Assembly: GCF_900113285.1 (NCBI RefSeq) | Contig: NZ_FOOT01000001.1 | Span: 248,001 to 312,000, forward strand | DNA: 64,000 nt | Origin: Pontibacter chinhatensis | GTDB taxonomy: Bacteria; Bacteroidota; Bacteroidia; Cytophagales; Hymenobacteraceae | Direction: 5' to 3' | In this document: positions 51,597 through 60,480 of the stretch, one piece after another | Position numbering within the stretch: the first letter of the stretch is position 1 | Layout: every line of letters begins with the position of its first letter | Notes under the pieces: generated by a model | The model's input: only the letters and a program-made list of their open reading frames with translations | Told to the model about the DNA's origin: nothing | The model's database searches: none | Made by a program: the position numbers and the translations under genes

Positions 51597-54233
51597 TTAT
51601 TCATTAATAATTGCTTTGATAAGTTCTACCGCCTTGGCAGGTACTGCGTTCAGGCCAGATACGTCTTTACCACCCGCTGTGGCGTAGAACGGCTGTCCAC
51701 CGCCGCCACCTTTGATTTCCTTGGCTAGTTCACGAACCAGTTGGCTGGCGTTCAGGTTTTTCTCCTGCACCAGGTTATCCGACAGCATCACGGCAATCTG
51801 CGGCTTGCCATCAATCTCGGCGGCAAGTATTAGTACCAAGTTCTCCACTACCTGACGCATGTCAAAGGCCAGCTTCTTGAGGTAATCAGCAGAGCTCAGG
51901 TCCACGCGCTCGGTAATAAGGTTGATGCCATTCAGCTGCTGCGCTTTCTGCGCCAGCGTTTCTTTCAGGTTGCCCAGCTGCTTCAGCTCATAAGCTTCCA
52001 GCTGCTTCTGCAGGGCTTTCAGGTCTTCCTGCATTTTCTGCACTGCGCCTGATACGTTGCTCTGCGTGTTCAGTACCTCGCGCACTGCGTTCAGCTCATT
52101 CAGTTGCTGCTGCATGTGCTCTTCTGCTGCTTCTGCTGTGATAGCCTCAATACGGCGCACCCCAGCGGCTACCGAGCTTTCGGAGATGATTTTAAAGTAG
52201 CCGATGTTGCCGGTGTTGTGCACGTGCGTACCGCCGCAAAGCTCCACTGAGTAATCGCTGCCGAAAGTAATCACGCGTACAAAGTCGCCATACTTCTCGC
52301 CGAACAGAGCGGTAGCACCCATGTTTTTCGCCTCGTCAATCGGCACGTTGCGACGCTCATCCAACGGAATGGCCTGGCGCACGCGCTCGTTCACGATGTG
52401 CTCTATCTGACGCAGTTCAGCGTCCTCTACTTTGGCAAAGTGCGAGAAGTCGAAGCGCAGGATTTTTTCGTTTACCAAAGAGCCGCGCTGCTGCACGTGG
52501 TCACCTAACACTTTTCTTAAAGCAGAGTGCAGCAAGTGCGTAGCTGAGTGGTTCTTACGAATCAGGTTACGGCGCTCCGCATCGATCTCAGACCGGAAGC
52601 CAGCTTCTACGTTTTGCGGTAGTTTGCTGGTAATATGAAGTATAAGATCGTTCTCTTTCTTCGTGTCCAGTACCTCCACACGCTCGCCATCAGCTACCAG
52701 GTAGCCCACGTCGCCTACCTGGCCGCCGCTCTCGGCATAGAATGGCGTTTTGTCCAGCACCAGGTGATACTCGCTTTTGTTTTTGGCTTTTACCTGGCGG
52801 TAGCGCACAATGTGCGAGTCGGTCGTGTCGCAATCGTAGCCCACAAACTCGTTTACCACGTCCGGCTGCAGGATAACCCAATCGCTTTGCTCGGTGGCAG
52901 AGGCGTTGCGGGAGCGGTTTTTCTGCTGCTCCATCTCTTTGCCAAAACCCTGCTCATCCACTTTCAGGCCTTTTTCACGGGCAATCAGGGCGGTCAGGTC
53001 CAGCGGGAAGCCGAAGGTATCGTACAGTTCAAAGGCGGTTTTGCCGTCGATGGTATTGTTGTTCTGCTTGAAAGTATCCTCCAGCGCGTCCAGTCGCTTC
53101 AGGCCGTTCTCCAGCGTGCGCAGGAAGGCGTTCTCCTCTTCCTCAATCACGCGCTGCACAAAGCCCAGCTGTTGCTTCAGTTCCGGGAACACATGCGCTG
53201 TCTGCTCGGCCAATACCTCTGTCAGTTTATAGAGGAACGGCTTTTTGAAATCCAGGAAAGTAAACCCGTAACGTACGGCGCGGCGCAGGATACGGCGAAT
53301 TACGTAACCCGCCTTGTTATTAGACGGCAGCTGTCCGTCGGAAATAGTAAAGGAGATGGCACGGATATGGTCGGCGATTACGCGGATGGCAACGTCGGTT
53401 TTCTCATCTTGGCCATAGGTTACGCCAGCCTCGTTGGCCACGTACTGGATCAGCGGCTGAAACACATCGGTGTCGTAGTTCGACTGCTTGCCCTGGATGG
53501 CCATGCACAGGCGCTCGAAGCCCATTCCGGTATCCACGTGCTGTGCAGGCAGCTTTACCAGCGAAGTATCCGCCAAACGGTTGAACTCCATGAATACGTT
53601 GTTCCAGATCTCCACCACCTGCGGGTGGTCGGCGTTTACCAGCGTCTTGCCGTCTACCTTGGCTCGCTCTTCATCAGAGCGAAGATCCACGTGGATTTCT
53701 GAGCATGGTCCGCAGGGGCCGGTATCGCCCATCTCCCAGAAGTTATCCTTTTTGTTGCCCATCAGGATACGGTCCTCGGCAATCATGGTCTTCCAGATAT
53801 CATAGGCTTCCTGGTCCATCGGCAGGTTCTCCGCCGCATCGCCTTGGAAAACGGAAACGTATAGCCTGTCTTTTGGCAGTTGGTATACTTCTGTCAGCAA
53901 CTCCCACGACCACTGCAGCGCCTCTTTCTTAAAGTAGTCGCCAAACGACCAGTTGCCCAGCATCTCGAACATGGTGTGGTGGTAGGTATCGTAGCCTACC
54001 TCTTCCAAGTCGTTGTGCTTGCCACTCACACGAAGGCACTTCTGCGTATCGGCCACACGCTTGTAGGGTGCGGGTTTGTTGCCCAGGAAGTAGTCTTTAA
54101 ATGGCGCCATGCCCGAGTTAATAAACATCAGGGTTGGGTCATCCTTCACCACGATAGGCGCAGAAGGCACAATCTGGTGTTGTTTGGAGGCAAAGAAGTC
54201 CAGGAACTTTTGTCTAATCTCAGCTGAGTTCAT
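51597..54233 (-). CDS. alaS: Alanyl-tRNA synthetase
   Basis: This 878-residue enzyme charges tRNA(Ala) and edits mischarged Ser and Gly. The class II catalytic part is at the N-terminus (FASKQHQIVPSAPIVVKDDPTLMFINSGMAPFKDYFLG). The editing domain has HxxxH in NHSATHLLHSALR (about 575) and CxxxH in ELCGGTHVHNTG (about 675). The C-terminal oligomerisation region ends GGGGGQPFYATAGGK. The length is normal. It has only two motif copies in 2.6 kb, far below the window average. A downstream AT-rich repeat separates it from gatB. Confidence 0.97.
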   Translation of the reverse strand: MNSAEIRQKFLDFFASKQHQIVPSAPIVVKDDPTLMFINSGMAPFKDYFLGNKPAPYKRVADTQKCLRVSGKHNDLEEVGYDTYHHTMFEMLGNWSFGDYFKKEALQWSWELLTEVYQLPKDRLYVSVFQGDAAENLPMDQEAYDIWKTMIAEDRILMGNKKDNFWEMGDTGPCGPCSEIHVDLRSDEERAKVDGKTLVNADHPQVVEIWNNVFMEFNRLADTSLVKLPAQHVDTGMGFERLCMAIQGKQSNYDTDVFQPLIQYVANEAGVTYGQDEKTDVAIRVIADHIRAISFTISDGQLPSNNKAGYVIRRILRRAVRYGFTFLDFKKPFLYKLTEVLAEQTAHVFPELKQQLGFVQRVIEEEENAFLRTLENGLKRLDALEDTFKQNNNTIDGKTAFELYDTFGFPLDLTALIAREKGLKVDEQGFGKEMEQQKNRSRNASATEQSDWVILQPDVVNEFVGYDCDTTDSHIVRYRQVKAKNKSEYHLVLDKTPFYAESGGQVGDVGYLVADGERVEVLDTKKENDLILHITSKLPQNVEAGFRSEIDAERRNLIRKNHSATHLLHSALRKVLGDHVQQRGSLVNEKILRFDFSHFAKVEDAELRQIEHIVNERVRQAIPLDERRNVPIDEAKNMGATALFGEKYGDFVRVITFGSDYSVELCGGTHVHNTGNIGYFKIISESSVAAGVRRIEAITAEAAEEHMQQQLNELNAVREVLNTQSNVSGAVQKMQEDLKALQKQLEAYELKQLGNLKETLAQKAQQLNGINLITERVDLSSADYLKKLAFDMRQVVENLVLILAAEIDGKPQIAVMLSDNLVQEKNLNASQLVRELAKEIKGGGGGQPFYATAGGKDVSGLNAVPAKAVELIKAIINE

Positions 54234-54435
54234 GTATGAGTGTTAAGCCTTTAGATACTAAGTGCTATACTTGTTGTTTAAGAGAGAAAAATATCTAATT
54301 TTTGCCAATCGGTAACGCTATACTTCTAGCGCGTGCCGGATAGCACATTAGAGGCAAAAGTAGCATTTTTAGCCGGAAACAGTAACATTTCGCCCTAAAA
54401 TTAGCTTCTCGCACCTCCCCAAACAAGCCATTATT

Positions 54436-54783
54436 ATGCCGTACAAGGAAAAAGAGATAGAGAAACAGTATTATACCATCGGCGAAGTAGCCACCATGTT
54501 CGATGTAGCCCCCTCCCTGATCCGCTTTTGGGAGACAGAATTTGAGCAAATCCGCCCAAAAAAGAACAAGAAAGGCAACCGCCAGTACACGCCCAAAGAC
54601 ATTGAGACGCTGCGCACCATTTATCACCTGGTAAAAGAGCGCGGCTATACGATACAAGGTGCCCGGGAGGTGATGAAAAACAAACCCGTGCAGGCAAAGG
54701 ACAAGATGGAGATCATTGAGTCGCTGGAGAAGGTGAAGGCATTTTTGCAGGGCATTAAGGACCAACTGAATACCAAAGCCTAA
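54436..54783 (+). CDS. MerR-family transcriptional regulator
   Basis: This 115-residue regulator has the MerR helix-turn-helix at about 12-75 (YYTIGEVATMFDVAPSLIRFWETEFEQIRPKKNKKGNRQYTPKD). A short C-terminal helix (KMEIIESLEKVKAFLQGIKDQL) would form the dimer coiled coil. No metal or drug-binding cysteines are present, so it is not a classic metal sensor. It precedes dprA by 21 bases on the same strand. Regulation of dprA or competence is possible but not shown. Confidence 0.9.
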   Translation: MPYKEKEIEKQYYTIGEVATMFDVAPSLIRFWETEFEQIRPKKNKKGNRQYTPKDIETLRTIYHLVKERGYTIQGAREVMKNKPVQAKDKMEIIESLEKVKAFLQGIKDQLNTKA

Positions 54784-54804
54784 AAGCTTCGTAGTTCTTT
54801 ACCT

Positions 54805-55923
54805 ATGGTGGAAGAACATAACATTTACGAAGTAGCCATTACCCGCTTGCCCGGCGTGGGCGCACAGCTGACGCGCCTACTGGTGAGTTATTGCGGCTCG
54901 CCCAAGGCGGTGTTCGAAGCGCCGCTCGCCAAATTGCAGAAGGTGCCGGGCGTCGGACCAAAGCTTCTCCAAAGTATAAAAGACAATGCGCGGACTACGC
55001 TGCTGCAGGCTGAAGAATGGGTGAAACGGGCGGAGGAGCTGGAGGTACAACTGCTGTTTTATACTTCGCCTAAGTTCCCCGACAGGCTCAAGCAAATCCC
55101 CGATGCGCCGACGCTGCTATACTTCCGGGGCAACGCCAACCTCAACCAGCGCCGCATCATCAGCATGGTAGGCACCAGGCAGATAACAACCTATGGCCAA
55201 ACAGTAACCGAGCGCATTGTCGAGGAATTAAAGCCTTACAACGTAACAATCGTCAGCGGGCTGGCCTATGGCGTCGATATTGTGGCGCACCGGGCGGCGC
55301 TGCAGGCGGGCTTACCCACCGTGGGTGTGATGGCCAGCGGTCCAGAAACAGTCTACCCGGCCGTGCACCGCAAGTATGCCGACCGGATGCTGACGCAGGG
55401 CGGTCTTTTGACCGAGAACCCTTTTGGCACCAGACCGGACGCCCCGCGCTTTCCGGCCCGCAACCGCATTATCGCTGGCATGAGCGACTGTACCATTGTG
55501 GTGGAAGCGGCCATGAAAAGCGGCACCCTCATCACCGCCGATATTGCCCACAGCTACGACAAGGAAGTAATGGCTGTACCGGGCAACATCACCTCCCCTG
55601 TCTCGGAAGGCACCAACCACCTGATCAAATCGCTCAAAGCCGTGGCTTATACTTCGGTGCAAGACCTGGTGGAGCTGCTGAACTGGGATCTGCAGGATGA
55701 AGCAGCCTCTCGTAAGTCCTCCAAAATCTCTTTTGATCCGGCTGAGTTTAATAAAGATGAACTGAAGGTACTGCAGGTGCTGCAACAAACCCGGGAAGAG
55801 CACATGGATAACCTCAGCTGGAAAGCGCAAGTGCCGATAAGCCTCTTAGCCTCGGTGCTTTTGGGGCTGGAGTTTAAAGGGGTGGTAAAAGCGCTGCCTG
55901 GGAAAAGGTTTATACTTCTGTAG
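54805..55923 (+). CDS. dprA: DNA-processing protein DprA (competence)
   Basis: This 372-residue protein loads RecA on incoming single-stranded DNA during natural transformation. An N-terminal helix-hairpin-helix-like part (about 5-60, ITRLPGVGAQLTRLLVSYCGS ... VPGVGPKLLQSI) precedes the Rossmann-like DprA/Smf domain (about 110-290, SMVGTRQITTYGQTVTERIV, SGLAYGVDIVAHRAAL, ENPFGTRPDAPRFPARNRIIAG, AMKSGTLITA). A winged-helix tail (about 305-372) follows. The gene carries five AAGTATA-type copies in 1.1 kb, one of the highest densities. It likely follows the MerR gene in one operon. Confidence 0.95.
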   Translation: MVEEHNIYEVAITRLPGVGAQLTRLLVSYCGSPKAVFEAPLAKLQKVPGVGPKLLQSIKDNARTTLLQAEEWVKRAEELEVQLLFYTSPKFPDRLKQIPDAPTLLYFRGNANLNQRRIISMVGTRQITTYGQTVTERIVEELKPYNVTIVSGLAYGVDIVAHRAALQAGLPTVGVMASGPETVYPAVHRKYADRMLTQGGLLTENPFGTRPDAPRFPARNRIIAGMSDCTIVVEAAMKSGTLITADIAHSYDKEVMAVPGNITSPVSEGTNHLIKSLKAVAYTSVQDLVELLNWDLQDEAASRKSSKISFDPAEFNKDELKVLQVLQQTREEHMDNLSWKAQVPISLLASVLLGLEFKGVVKALPGKRFILL

Positions 55924-56070
55924 GTTCGCTACAAGTTGAACGTTCATCGTTATTCGCGTAGCAGGGTTAGGCAGCAATTAAAAAAAATGTAAAGTATAGA
56001 TTTGAACAGCCAGAGGCCGTCTTATACCGCACACTCGCCAGAGGCGAGCGAGAAGAATGGATTAATTTAA

Positions 56071-57003
56071 CTAGCAACCACCCTTCAACTTGTGGTACAC
56101 CTGCTCGTACTGCGGCACGGACACACCATACTTTTGGGCTTCCCGCACCACATAGCCAGTCAGGTTCTCCAGTTCCGTATCTTTTCCTTGGGCGAAATCG
56201 CGCTCCATTGAGGAGGTGACACCCCGCTGCATCCGCTCCACTACCGCCAGGTTTCGTTTGATAATATCGTCTGGTAATGGAATACCCTTGGCATGAGCCA
56301 CCTGCACCAGTTCCTGCATCAGCTGCTGCAGTTGCGCTGCCAGCTCTGGTTGCTCCACAATCTGGCCCATGGTCTGGTGCGTGAGCGAAGTAAGGCTGGC
56401 TACCGGCGAGATGAACGAAAACTTCTCCCATACTTTGCTTTTCACCTCCTGTCCGTAATGTTCGTGGTTTATCCCGGCCTCGTCGAAAAGGGTGCTGATC
56501 CGCTGCAGCGTTTGTTCGGGGAGTTCCGGGTTGCCCCAGATTAGGCGGTTATACTGGCCCTGCACCTGTACTACGCCGGGTTCTTTTATACTGGCGATGA
56601 TGTACACACAACCCCACAGCACCTGTGCCTCCGGAAACCGTTGCTGCAGGTAGGCTATACTTTCCGCGCCGTTAAGTAAAGGAAGTATAACAGTTTCAGG
56701 ACCGATGTTTGGCGCCATTTGTTCGGCCACCTGCTGCAAACTGTAGCTCTTCACGCAGAACAGGACAAGGTCGAAATGTCCGATGTGGGCTGTTTCATCC
56801 GTTACCATACTTGGCCGAACCACCAGCTCCTCCCCATCCAAGGCCAATTTCAGCCCTTGTTGTGCTATTAGCTCTTTGTGTTTGCCTCGTGCTATAAAAA
56901 CAACCTCATGGTTCTCATCTTTGGCAAAGCGGTTGGCCAGCAAGCCACCGTAGTAGCCTCCCACGCCGCCAATGCCCACTACGGCGATTCTATACTTTTT
57001 CAT
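56071..57003 (-). CDS. panE: 2-dehydropantoate 2-reductase family protein
   Basis: This roughly 310-residue ketopantoate reductase family enzyme uses NADPH to make pantoate for coenzyme A. The start at 57003 (MKKYRIAVVGIGGVGGYYGG) puts the nucleotide-binding GIGGVGGYYGG at the N-terminus; the longer frame to 57036 adds 11 residues. Conserved pieces are LLNGAESIAYLQQRFPEAQVLWGCVYI, WEKFSFISPVASLTSLT and the C-terminal SSMERDFAQGKDTELENLTGYV. It lies 4 bases after the CDF transporter gene on the same strand. The 147-bp gap on its other side has no gene. Confidence 0.9.
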   Translation of the reverse strand: MKKYRIAVVGIGGVGGYYGGLLANRFAKDENHEVVFIARGKHKELIAQQGLKLALDGEELVVRPSMVTDETAHIGHFDLVLFCVKSYSLQQVAEQMAPNIGPETVILPLLNGAESIAYLQQRFPEAQVLWGCVYIIASIKEPGVVQVQGQYNRLIWGNPELPEQTLQRISTLFDEAGINHEHYGQEVKSKVWEKFSFISPVASLTSLTHQTMGQIVEQPELAAQLQQLMQELVQVAHAKGIPLPDDIIKRNLAVVERMQRGVTSSMERDFAQGKDTELENLTGYVVREAQKYGVSVPQYEQVYHKLKGGC

Positions 57004-57007
57004 GGAT

Positions 57008-58006
57008 TTAATAGGTTCCGTGTTTGCGGTCTGCAATAACTTTCTCGAAGTCCCATTCTACGCGCTCCTGAAACGGCTGCCGGCGCACTTCGCAGTTTTC
57101 TTTGGCGCAGATGGCGCAGGATGGCATGATACAGGGATCGGTATGTATAAAGAGTTCGATGCTCGGGTCAATTTGCTCGCGTACTACCTCGGCTACCGCC
57201 TCCACCTCGTCATGGGCCTCCTGCACGTTCAGGTACCAAGGCACGGTTAAGTGACAATCGATGTGCAACGTGGAGCCATACTTAATGACGCGGAGGTTGT
57301 GAATGTCGATCCAGTTCTCGCGGCGGTTCTCGTTGAGCACCCGCACGATACGCTGCAAAAGCTCATAGTCTGCTTCATCCATAATGCCGGCAATGGAGGA
57401 GCGCAGAATGCGGTAGCCGGTATACCCGATAATCAAGCCGAAAATGATGGCCACCACGCTGTCCAGCCAAACTATTCCCGTAAGGTAGATCAAAAGCAGC
57501 CCGATGAGGATACCTGCGGTGGAATAGGCGTCAGATTTGAGGTGTTTGCCACCGGCCGCCAGCACTAGCGAGTTGTTTTGAAGGCCTCGCCGCTCAGTTA
57601 CAAAACCAACCGCGTAGTTAACCAGCCCAGCCGCTGCGGTAAGTATAATACCCACATCCAACTGCTGCAATGGCACCGGGTTTATGAGGTTGGCAATAGA
57701 TTTGAAGATGATGGCGCCTCCGGCCACCAGTATAAGTGAACCTTCCAGTGTGGCAGCCACAAACTCAATCTTTCCGTGGCCGTAGGGATGGTTCTCGTCG
57801 CGGGGGCGGGCTGAGAGAAACAGGCTGTAGAGCGAAAAAGCCCCTGCCACCACGTTGATGATAGACTCCAGGGCATCTGTTAAAATGGCGTTGGAGTTGG
57901 TAAGCACGAACGCGGTGAACTTGGTTACCAGCAACAGCACGCCCACCAACACCACAAATAACTGTAGCCGGATGTTCTCGCTCAGGCTATTGAATTTAGC
58001 TCTCAA
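57008..58006 (-). CDS. Cation diffusion facilitator (CDF) family metal transporter
   Basis: This 332-residue inner-membrane transporter exchanges divalent metals such as Zn or Co for protons. Six spans are visible, with metal-site residues in TDALESIINVV (span 2) and HLKSDAYSTAG (span 5); HPYGHGKIEF is the loop signature. The cytoplasmic domain (about 205-300) carries the usual fold. The C-terminal tail is Cys-rich (DPCIMPSCAICAKENCEVRR), four cysteines in 20 residues, an extra metal-binding feature not in typical family members. It is co-transcribed with panE. Confidence 0.93.
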   Translation of the reverse strand: MRAKFNSLSENIRLQLFVVLVGVLLLVTKFTAFVLTNSNAILTDALESIINVVAGAFSLYSLFLSARPRDENHPYGHGKIEFVAATLEGSLILVAGGAIIFKSIANLINPVPLQQLDVGIILTAAAGLVNYAVGFVTERRGLQNNSLVLAAGGKHLKSDAYSTAGILIGLLLIYLTGIVWLDSVVAIIFGLIIGYTGYRILRSSIAGIMDEADYELLQRIVRVLNENRRENWIDIHNLRVIKYGSTLHIDCHLTVPWYLNVQEAHDEVEAVAEVVREQIDPSIELFIHTDPCIMPSCAICAKENCEVRRQPFQERVEWDFEKVIADRKHGTY

Positions 58007-58121
58007 ACTATGCTTTATCGTTCAGGGAAAACTAGCTGCGGCAACCTCTGCCTGTGGTAAAGATACAAAGACAGGCCGCAATTGCCTAACCGTCAGCAGC
58101 GGTTTAAAGTTGCCTGAGGCC

Positions 58122-58409
58122 TTAGTTATCGAGCGTGTCGCTGAGGTCCAGCCAATTCGGGTTCACCGACTCGATAAGGTAGATGGCATGGTCGAGGCTG
58201 TCGCGCGTGAGCTGTTCCTGGCGGTGGAGGGCATCGCTTTCCGCGCTGTAATGCTCATAATACACCAGCCTGGCCGTCTTGCTTTCCACTCCGGGCACAG
58301 CCTGGGTATGGGTGAGCTTATACAAGTCTCCCGCTACCCCTATTTCCACGTTCTCGTGGGTTTGGTCGCCAAAGATATAGACAAAGTAATGTGGCTCTCC
58401 TTGCATCAT
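58122..58409 (-). CDS. GIY-YIG-like domain protein
   Basis: This 95-residue protein fits the UvrC/GIY-YIG nuclease-like family (FVYIFGDQTHENVEIGVAGDLYKLTHTQ ... ARLVYYEHYSAESDALHRQEQL ... LIESVNPNWLDLSD). The first motif is VYI-(10)-EIG rather than GIY-YIG. The conserved Arg position is unclear, so catalysis is uncertain. The length is that of the small stand-alone subgroup common in Bacteroidota. Isolated; the start overlaps nothing. Confidence 0.8.
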   Translation of the reverse strand: MMQGEPHYFVYIFGDQTHENVEIGVAGDLYKLTHTQAVPGVESKTARLVYYEHYSAESDALHRQEQLTRDSLDHAIYLIESVNPNWLDLSDTLDN

Positions 58410-58587
58410 TTCACACCTCCTTTTACGGATTACATATACGTGGCACCGGCTGCTGCGTTTAGGCCTGTGGCTAGTTTGCGCGAATTAATTCTGGTAAGGT
58501 TTTAACATGTTTTTGTTATACTTTATACTTCCTGGCATCAGCTGCGTAAGTATAGATTCGTACAACGTGCCCTGTCTGATTTTGCCT

Positions 58588-59004
58588 ATGGAAATCCTTA
58601 GAAAAAACTACGTAACGATAAGCCTGCATCGTCCGGAGAGCCTGCTGGAAGTGAATTGGCTACGCCAGCCGTCGGATAAGGAGTTTAAGCAGGCCTATAA
58701 ATTTAGCCTGGAGGTTGCCGCGCAGGAGCAGCTGCGGTATTACCTGTCGGATAACTCGATGGGTATAAATCTGGCGATGGCCCTGCAGCATTGGGTATCG
58801 GCTTTAGGAAAGGACATTATAGGAAGCCTTAACCTGGATCGCTATGCCCGGGTTATTCCGTCTGATGCCTTTCAGGAAATTGTGTCGTATAAAATGTTTG
58901 AGTTCCTGAGCCAGCAGCAACAGACTTCGCTGGAGTTCCGGGTGTTTTATAACAAAGCGGAGGCCATGAGGTGGCTGCAGCACGGCACACGTCAATTTGC
59001 TTAA
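58588..59004 (+). CDS. SpoIIAA/STAS-like small protein
   Basis: This 138-residue cytosolic protein starts at 58588 (MEILRKNYVTISLHRPESLLEVNWLRQPSD); the frame is open back to 58507 through a motif-rich leader with no protein-like sequence. The pattern of short strands and a middle helix (EFKQAYKFSLEVAAQEQLRYYLSDN) followed by a late FEFLSQQQQTSLEFRVFYNKAEAMRWLQ tail fits the SpoIIAA-like fold used in Bacteroidota. No enzyme motif is seen. It is 16 bases from the next gene on the same strand. Confidence 0.65.
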   Translation: MEILRKNYVTISLHRPESLLEVNWLRQPSDKEFKQAYKFSLEVAAQEQLRYYLSDNSMGINLAMALQHWVSALGKDIIGSLNLDRYARVIPSDAFQEIVSYKMFEFLSQQQQTSLEFRVFYNKAEAMRWLQHGTRQFA

Positions 59005-59020
59005 ACTACAACTTACAGCC

Positions 59021-59281
59021 ATGCCCCTGAACCCTAAGCTAGAGAAGCTATTAGCGAAAGCATACGAGCCGAACCACCGCCACAATCAGAAGTATGGAGG
59101 CAAGGATATTACCTTTATTACAAATGACTTGGGCGAGCCCGTTACGCTGTTTATCGGGAAACGAAACGAAGACGGAAGTATAGCAGGCGAGCGTTACGTG
59201 CGCACCATCGTGCGCCAGCCGCAGGGCAGCGATATCCTGAAAAGCCATTGGGAGCTAAAGGGAAAAGTCAGCCGCAGTTAA
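59021..59281 (+). CDS. Small conserved protein of unknown function
   Basis: This 86-residue protein starts at 59021 (MPLNPKLEKLLAKAYEPNHRHNQKYGG). It is soluble, rich in charged residues, with a beta-rich middle (DITFITNDLGEPVTLFIGKRN, then GERYVRTIVRQPQGS) and no cysteines. It follows the SpoIIAA-like gene by 16 bases, so they may share a transcript. It has no motif I recognise. Confidence 0.7.
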   Translation: MPLNPKLEKLLAKAYEPNHRHNQKYGGKDITFITNDLGEPVTLFIGKRNEDGSIAGERYVRTIVRQPQGSDILKSHWELKGKVSRS

Positions 59282-59284
59282 CTC

Positions 59285-59485
59285 CTACAGTTCCTCCAGG
59301 TCGAAGTCTTTGCCCCGGCCATACTTTAGCAGGTCGTGGAGCAGGAAGGTATCCAGCGTGAGCAGGTCTTTCACGCGGTATTCGTTGTCAGTGGGCATCT
59401 CCAGCACCTGAAACTCAAAGGTTTCGCCGTGGTTGGTAAGTTTATACTTTTTGCCTTTTCGTAAATTATCAATCGAGATTGCCAT
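59285..59485 (-). CDS. Small conserved protein, convergent
   Basis: This 66-residue soluble protein (MAISIDNLRKGKKYKLTNHGETFEFQVLEM...) has the look of a small beta-barrel/SH3-like protein with a KKY-L start and a D/E-rich tail. It is 3 bases from the convergent gene. The composition is typical of the phylum. No function is known. Upstream spacer 59486-59730 (245 bp) has no gene; it has six motif copies. Confidence 0.65.
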   Translation of the reverse strand: MAISIDNLRKGKKYKLTNHGETFEFQVLEMPTDNEYRVKDLLTLDTFLLHDLLKYGRGKDFDLEEL

Positions 59486-59705
59486 ACCCTGCCCTGTCTG
59501 CTGTTAGCGTGAGGGACAAATATACGAGGCCTAGCCGCAAATTAACCTAAATTTAGTTTATACTTTGTTGAATTTATACTTTTAGGCGTGCTCCCGCAAC
59601 CGCTGCTTATAGTATCAGAAAGTATAAAATTTGGGAGTATAGAAGTATAAAATCGGGGGTCCTACGGATTTATACTTTCAGCCTCCCATAACGCAAGGTT
59701 TGCCT

Positions 59706-59713
59706 ATCTTTGC
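59706..59713 (+). promoter_or_regulatory. -7 promoter element for truC
   Basis: TATCTTTG fits TAnnTTTG and lies 17 bases before the GTG start codon. No -33 element is evident. Confidence 0.5.
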
Positions 59714-59730
59714 CTAAAAAGGAAGTATAG

Positions 59731-60480
59731 GTGCTAGAAATAATTTATGAGGATGCGCAGTATGTGGCCATCAATAAGCCAAACGGTTTGCTGGTGCACC
59801 GCACGCGCATTGCCGAGGAAAAGAAGGAGTTTGCCCTGCAGCTGCTACGCGACCAGCTAGGATACCACGTATTTACGGTACATCGCCTCGATCGCGGAAC
59901 CTCAGGGGTGCTGCTTTTCGCCAAGTCGCCGGAGGCAGCTGCGCCCATTGTGCAGGCTTTTGAGGCCCGGGAGCCGGATAAAACATACTTCGCCATCGCG
60001 CGCGGCTATACGCCCGAGGCTGGAACCATAGACAACCCCATCCGCCCCGACAAAGACCACCAGCACAGGGAGCCGCAGGATGCGGTAACGCATTACGACC
60101 GCCTGGCCACTGTAGAGCTGCCCATACCGGTGGGGCGCTATCAGACTTCGCGCTATAGCTTGGTAAAGATAAAGCCTGAAACAGGCCGCATGCACCAGAT
60201 TCGCAAGCATTTTGCGCACCTGCGCCACTACATCATCGGCGACAAGCGCCACGGTGACTGGCGCCACAACAAGATGTTCCTGGAAGAATTGGATAGCCCT
60301 TTCCTGCTGCTGCACGCCGCCGAGCTCCGCTTCGTACATCCGTTTACGGGGGCGGATACTAGTATAAAATCACAGCTACCGCTAAACATGCTGCGCTTGT
60401 GCCGGCAGTTTGGGTGGGAAGGTGTGCTGGCCGAGCAGGAAGCCCTGCCGCAGCCGTTGCCGGAGATTACGCTTTGTTAA
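59731..60480 (+). CDS. truC: tRNA pseudouridine synthase C (TruC-type, RluA family)
   Basis: This 249-residue enzyme makes pseudouridine 65 in tRNA. The catalytic Asp54 lies in HRLDRGTSGVLLF. Other matches to TruC are KPNGLLVHRTR, AVTHYDRLATVELPIPVGRYQTSRYSLVKI, GRMHQIRKHFAHLRHYIIGDKRHGD and QFGWEGVL. The start is GTG at 59731 (MLEIIYEDAQYVAINK), just after a motif copy (59722). The 3' end overlaps the next convergent gene by 14 bases. Confidence 0.93.
   Translation: MLEIIYEDAQYVAINKPNGLLVHRTRIAEEKKEFALQLLRDQLGYHVFTVHRLDRGTSGVLLFAKSPEAAAPIVQAFEAREPDKTYFAIARGYTPEAGTIDNPIRPDKDHQHREPQDAVTHYDRLATVELPIPVGRYQTSRYSLVKIKPETGRMHQIRKHFAHLRHYIIGDKRHGDWRHNKMFLEELDSPFLLLHAAELRFVHPFTGADTSIKSQLPLNMLRLCRQFGWEGVLAEQEALPQPLPEITLC

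Noticed and set aside
52635..53702. 355-residue open frame on the plus strand
   Set aside because: It lies wholly antisense to alaS, and its translation reflects the codon pattern of the opposite strand.
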